Below are positions 62,433-64,000 of a stretch of DNA of 64,000 bases, one piece after another. The notes under the pieces were generated by a model, which was given only the letters and a program-made list of their open reading frames with translations, was not told the origin of the DNA and did no database searches. The DNA is taken from contig NZ_CP030117.1 in assembly GCF_001039275.2 (NCBI RefSeq), positions 2,852,001 to 2,916,000 on the forward strand, given 5' to 3'. The translations under genes were made by a program, and so were the position numbers. This stretch comes from Brevibacillus brevis. GTDB lineage: Bacteria; Bacillota; Bacilli; Brevibacillales; Brevibacillaceae. Position 1 is the first letter of the stretch. Every line of letters starts with the position of its first letter.

Positions 62433-62481
62433 TGTATGGATTTTATACAGTTCATCATTGCTTTTGTATTCAACACATACA
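62433..62481. promoter_or_regulatory. Two tandem activator dyads upstream of the thiolase promoter
   Basis: TGTAT-GGATTTT-ATACA (62433-62449) and TGTAT-TCAACAC-ATACA (62465-62481) are both perfect. Their centres are 32 bases apart (about three helical turns), and they end 82 and 50 bases before the -24 element. Confidence 0.65.
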
Positions 62482-62530
62482 CAATGTACAAGGAGACTTT
62501 GAGAGAGTCGATCATTGGCGATAAAACGTG

Positions 62531-62547
62531 TTGGCACGACTTTTGCT
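62531..62547 (+). promoter_or_regulatory. Sigma-54 promoter of the thiolase-acyl-CoA dehydrogenase operon
   Basis: TTGGCACGACTTTTGCT is a full match to TTGGCAC-N5-TTGCW. It lies 51 bases before the thiolase ATG. Confidence 0.9.
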
Positions 62548-62597
62548 TTACCTAATAGATGTGAAAAGTTCAGTGATCGTCCAAAGGGGGAAGAAGC

Positions 62598-63779
62598 ATG
62601 AGTCGAAAAACAAAAGTCATCGGAGTATATATGGTACCGTTTACAAAGCCTGGCTCGCATGAACCGTATGAAGTGATGGCATCCAAAGCAGTCAAAGGTG
62701 CAATAGAAGATGCGGGTATTCACTATTCTGACATCCAACAAGCTTATGCGAGCTACGTATATGGAGACAGTACATGTGGTCAACGAGCTTTGTATACGGT
62801 CGGGATGACAGGGATTCCGATCATTAACGTCAATAATAACTGCTCTTCCGGTTCTACTGCGCTATTTTTGGCGAGGCAAGCAGTCGAATCGGGTATGGTA
62901 GATTGCGCATTGGCAGTTGGTTTTGAAGAAATGAAACCAGGCGCATTGGCAAGTGTCTGGACAGATCGGACTCCTCCGTTAGGGTGGGCACAAAATCGCT
63001 TGAAAGAGCTGTGGCCAGACGTGCCGGATTCCACTTCGAACGCGATTAAGTTTTTTGGAGCAGCAGGAAAGGAATACCTTGAAAAGTACGGAGCCAACCC
63101 AGATATTTTTGCCAAAGTATCTGTGAAAACGAGAAGTCATGCCATTCAGAATCCTTATTCGCTTTTTCATAAGCCGCTGACGGTGGAAGAGGTATTGAAC
63201 GCTCCAGTCTTAATGCCGAATTTGACACGGCTGATGGCTTGCCCCCCAACCTGCGGAGCTGCGGCAGCGATTGTGTGCAGTGAGGCCTTCGCGATCAAGC
63301 ACGGGATTACCAATGCTGTAGAAATTGTGGGGCAGGCGCTCACAACAGACACCGATGTGACACATGAGTCTCTCCTCAATCTAGTTGGAGCTGATATGAC
63401 CCGCCGGGCAGCAGATCAAGTCTATGAAATGGCCGGGATCGGTCCCGATGAGGTCAACGTAGTAGAGCTCCACGACTGCTTTACTCCCAATGAGGTTATT
63501 ACCTACGAAGGCTTGGGACTGTGTGAAGAAGGCGGGGCCGAAAAGTTCATCCGCGATGGACATAACACATACGGTGGAACCTACGTTGTCAATCCATCAG
63601 GCGGTTTAATGTCAAAAGGTCATCCATTGGGAGCAACTGGTCTGGCACAATGCACCGAGCTAGTTTGGCAGTTGCGTGGCCAGGCGGACAAGCGGCAGGT
63701 CGAGGGTGCGCGTGTCGCTCTCCAGCATAACCTGGGCCTTGGCGGGGCGTGTGTCGTTACGATGTATCGTATCGGCTAA
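62598..63779 (+). CDS. Thiolase of the SCP-x type (acetyl-CoA acetyltransferase family)
   Basis: A 393-residue thiolase-fold enzyme. The nucleophile Cys lies in NVNNNCSSGSTALFLARQAV (about residue 81). The C-terminal motifs are VELHDCFTPNEV (the HDCF signature of the SCP-x/lipid-transfer thiolases), NPSGGLMSKGHPLGATGLAQ and the final NLGLGGACVVTMY. SCP-x thiolases cleave 3-oxoacyl-CoA of branched or steroid-like chains. AAAGGGGGAAG precedes the ATG. It is the first gene after the best sigma-54 promoter, followed by an acyl-CoA dehydrogenase. Confidence 0.92.
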   Translation: MSRKTKVIGVYMVPFTKPGSHEPYEVMASKAVKGAIEDAGIHYSDIQQAYASYVYGDSTCGQRALYTVGMTGIPIINVNNNCSSGSTALFLARQAVESGMVDCALAVGFEEMKPGALASVWTDRTPPLGWAQNRLKELWPDVPDSTSNAIKFFGAAGKEYLEKYGANPDIFAKVSVKTRSHAIQNPYSLFHKPLTVEEVLNAPVLMPNLTRLMACPPTCGAAAAIVCSEAFAIKHGITNAVEIVGQALTTDTDVTHESLLNLVGADMTRRAADQVYEMAGIGPDEVNVVELHDCFTPNEVITYEGLGLCEEGGAEKFIRDGHNTYGGTYVVNPSGGLMSKGHPLGATGLAQCTELVWQLRGQADKRQVEGARVALQHNLGLGGACVVTMYRIG

Positions 63780-63804
63780 TCAATCGTACTTGGAGGGATT
63801 ATTG

Positions 63805-64000
63805 ATGTCACAAACCATTCCGGCATCGAAGCCAGCGACATTTGATTTATTTAAAAGAAATCGCCCTTTTCTTACACAAGAGCACGAGATGTTTCGCAGC
63901 TCTCTACGCAAGTTTCTCGAGAGGGAAGCCGTACCGAACATTGAGAAGTGGGAGGAAGAGCAATACACCCCACGTGAGTTTTATCAAAAAATGGGCGAGC
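63805..64000 (+). CDS. Acyl-CoA dehydrogenase, N-terminal part (partial at window end)
   Basis: Sixty-five residues are visible before the window ends. The N-terminal helical domain begins after a short polar lead, with PFLTQEHEMFRSSLRKFLER and AVPNIEKWEEEQYTPREFYQ, which is the standard start of acyl-CoA dehydrogenases (with the conserved EKWE segment). TGGAGGGATT precedes ATG 63805. It is co-transcribed with the thiolase and would feed electrons to EtfAB. Confidence 0.88.
   Translation, partial: MSQTIPASKPATFDLFKRNRPFLTQEHEMFRSSLRKFLEREAVPNIEKWEEEQYTPREFYQKMGE

Noticed and set aside
51358..64000. Recent horizontal transfer of the sigma-54 island
   Set aside because: No integrase, transposase, tRNA or flanking repeat was seen and the base composition does not obviously differ by eye; a composition analysis would be needed.

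Overview
The window looks like chromosomal DNA of a Gram-positive, low-to-medium GC Bacillales species. Brevibacillus is my best guess, inferred from gene content: an NAD-type gluconate pathway, GlnK/GlnL-controlled glutaminase, strong AGGAGG ribosome sites, frequent TTG/GTG starts and CUT1 sugar ABC genes without their own ATPase. No rRNA, tRNA, CRISPR, prophage or intact insertion sequence was seen.

Layout. 1-2.5 kb: 3' end of glutamate synthase large subunit and small accessory genes. 2.5-7.6 kb: gluconate locus (gntP, gntK, an RpiR-type regulator, divergent gnd) with matching candidate operators. 7.7-9.3 kb: an enoyl-CoA hydratase and a regulator with two MerR domains. 9.4-13.3 kb: a Hen1-Pnkp RNA-repair operon. 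13.5-16.3 kb: acetamidase/formamidase, a 0.7-kb gene-free stretch with inverted repeats and a terminator, and a PhzF-like gene. 16.6-21.5 kb: glutamine locus (glnT-glsA divergent from glnK-glnL) with a perfect TTTTGT-N4-TTTTGT box. 21.6-26.8 kb: regulators with adjacent enzymes, including a GntR gene that appears leaderless. 26.9-33.7 kb: LacI-type regulator (apparent ATT start), sugar isomerase, oxidoreductase and a CUT1 ABC importer. 34.5-35.8 kb: secreted NEP1-like (NLP) protein with beta/gamma-crystallin domains, also with an apparent ATT start. 36-42.5 kb: a sigma-54 activator divergent from a 2-oxoacid dehydrogenase operon behind a -24/-12 promoter. 42.6-51.2 kb: small enzymes, regulators and two MFS transporters.

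51.3-64 kb is the most distinctive part. A CBS-PAS sigma-54 activator is followed by an MFS permease, EtfBA, an alkylsulfatase-like hydrolase, a thioesterase, an alpha-methylacyl-CoA racemase/CoA-transferase-like protein, an SCP-x-type thiolase and an acyl-CoA dehydrogenase. Five -24/-12 promoters divide these genes, and each has a related 17-bp dyad (consensus TGTWT-N7-AWACA) 50-53 or about 80 bp upstream, so the island reads as one sigma-54 regulon. I infer uptake and beta-oxidation of (branched) alkyl or acyl compounds. Two steps have decayed: one locus fuses the 5' end of an enoyl-CoA hydratase to a frameshifted SDR dehydrogenase, the other fuses the 5' end of an aldehyde dehydrogenase to the 3' end of a zinc alcohol dehydrogenase. 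The sulfatase-like protein also lacks the first histidine of its metal motif.

All calls come from reading the sequence; no database search was run.
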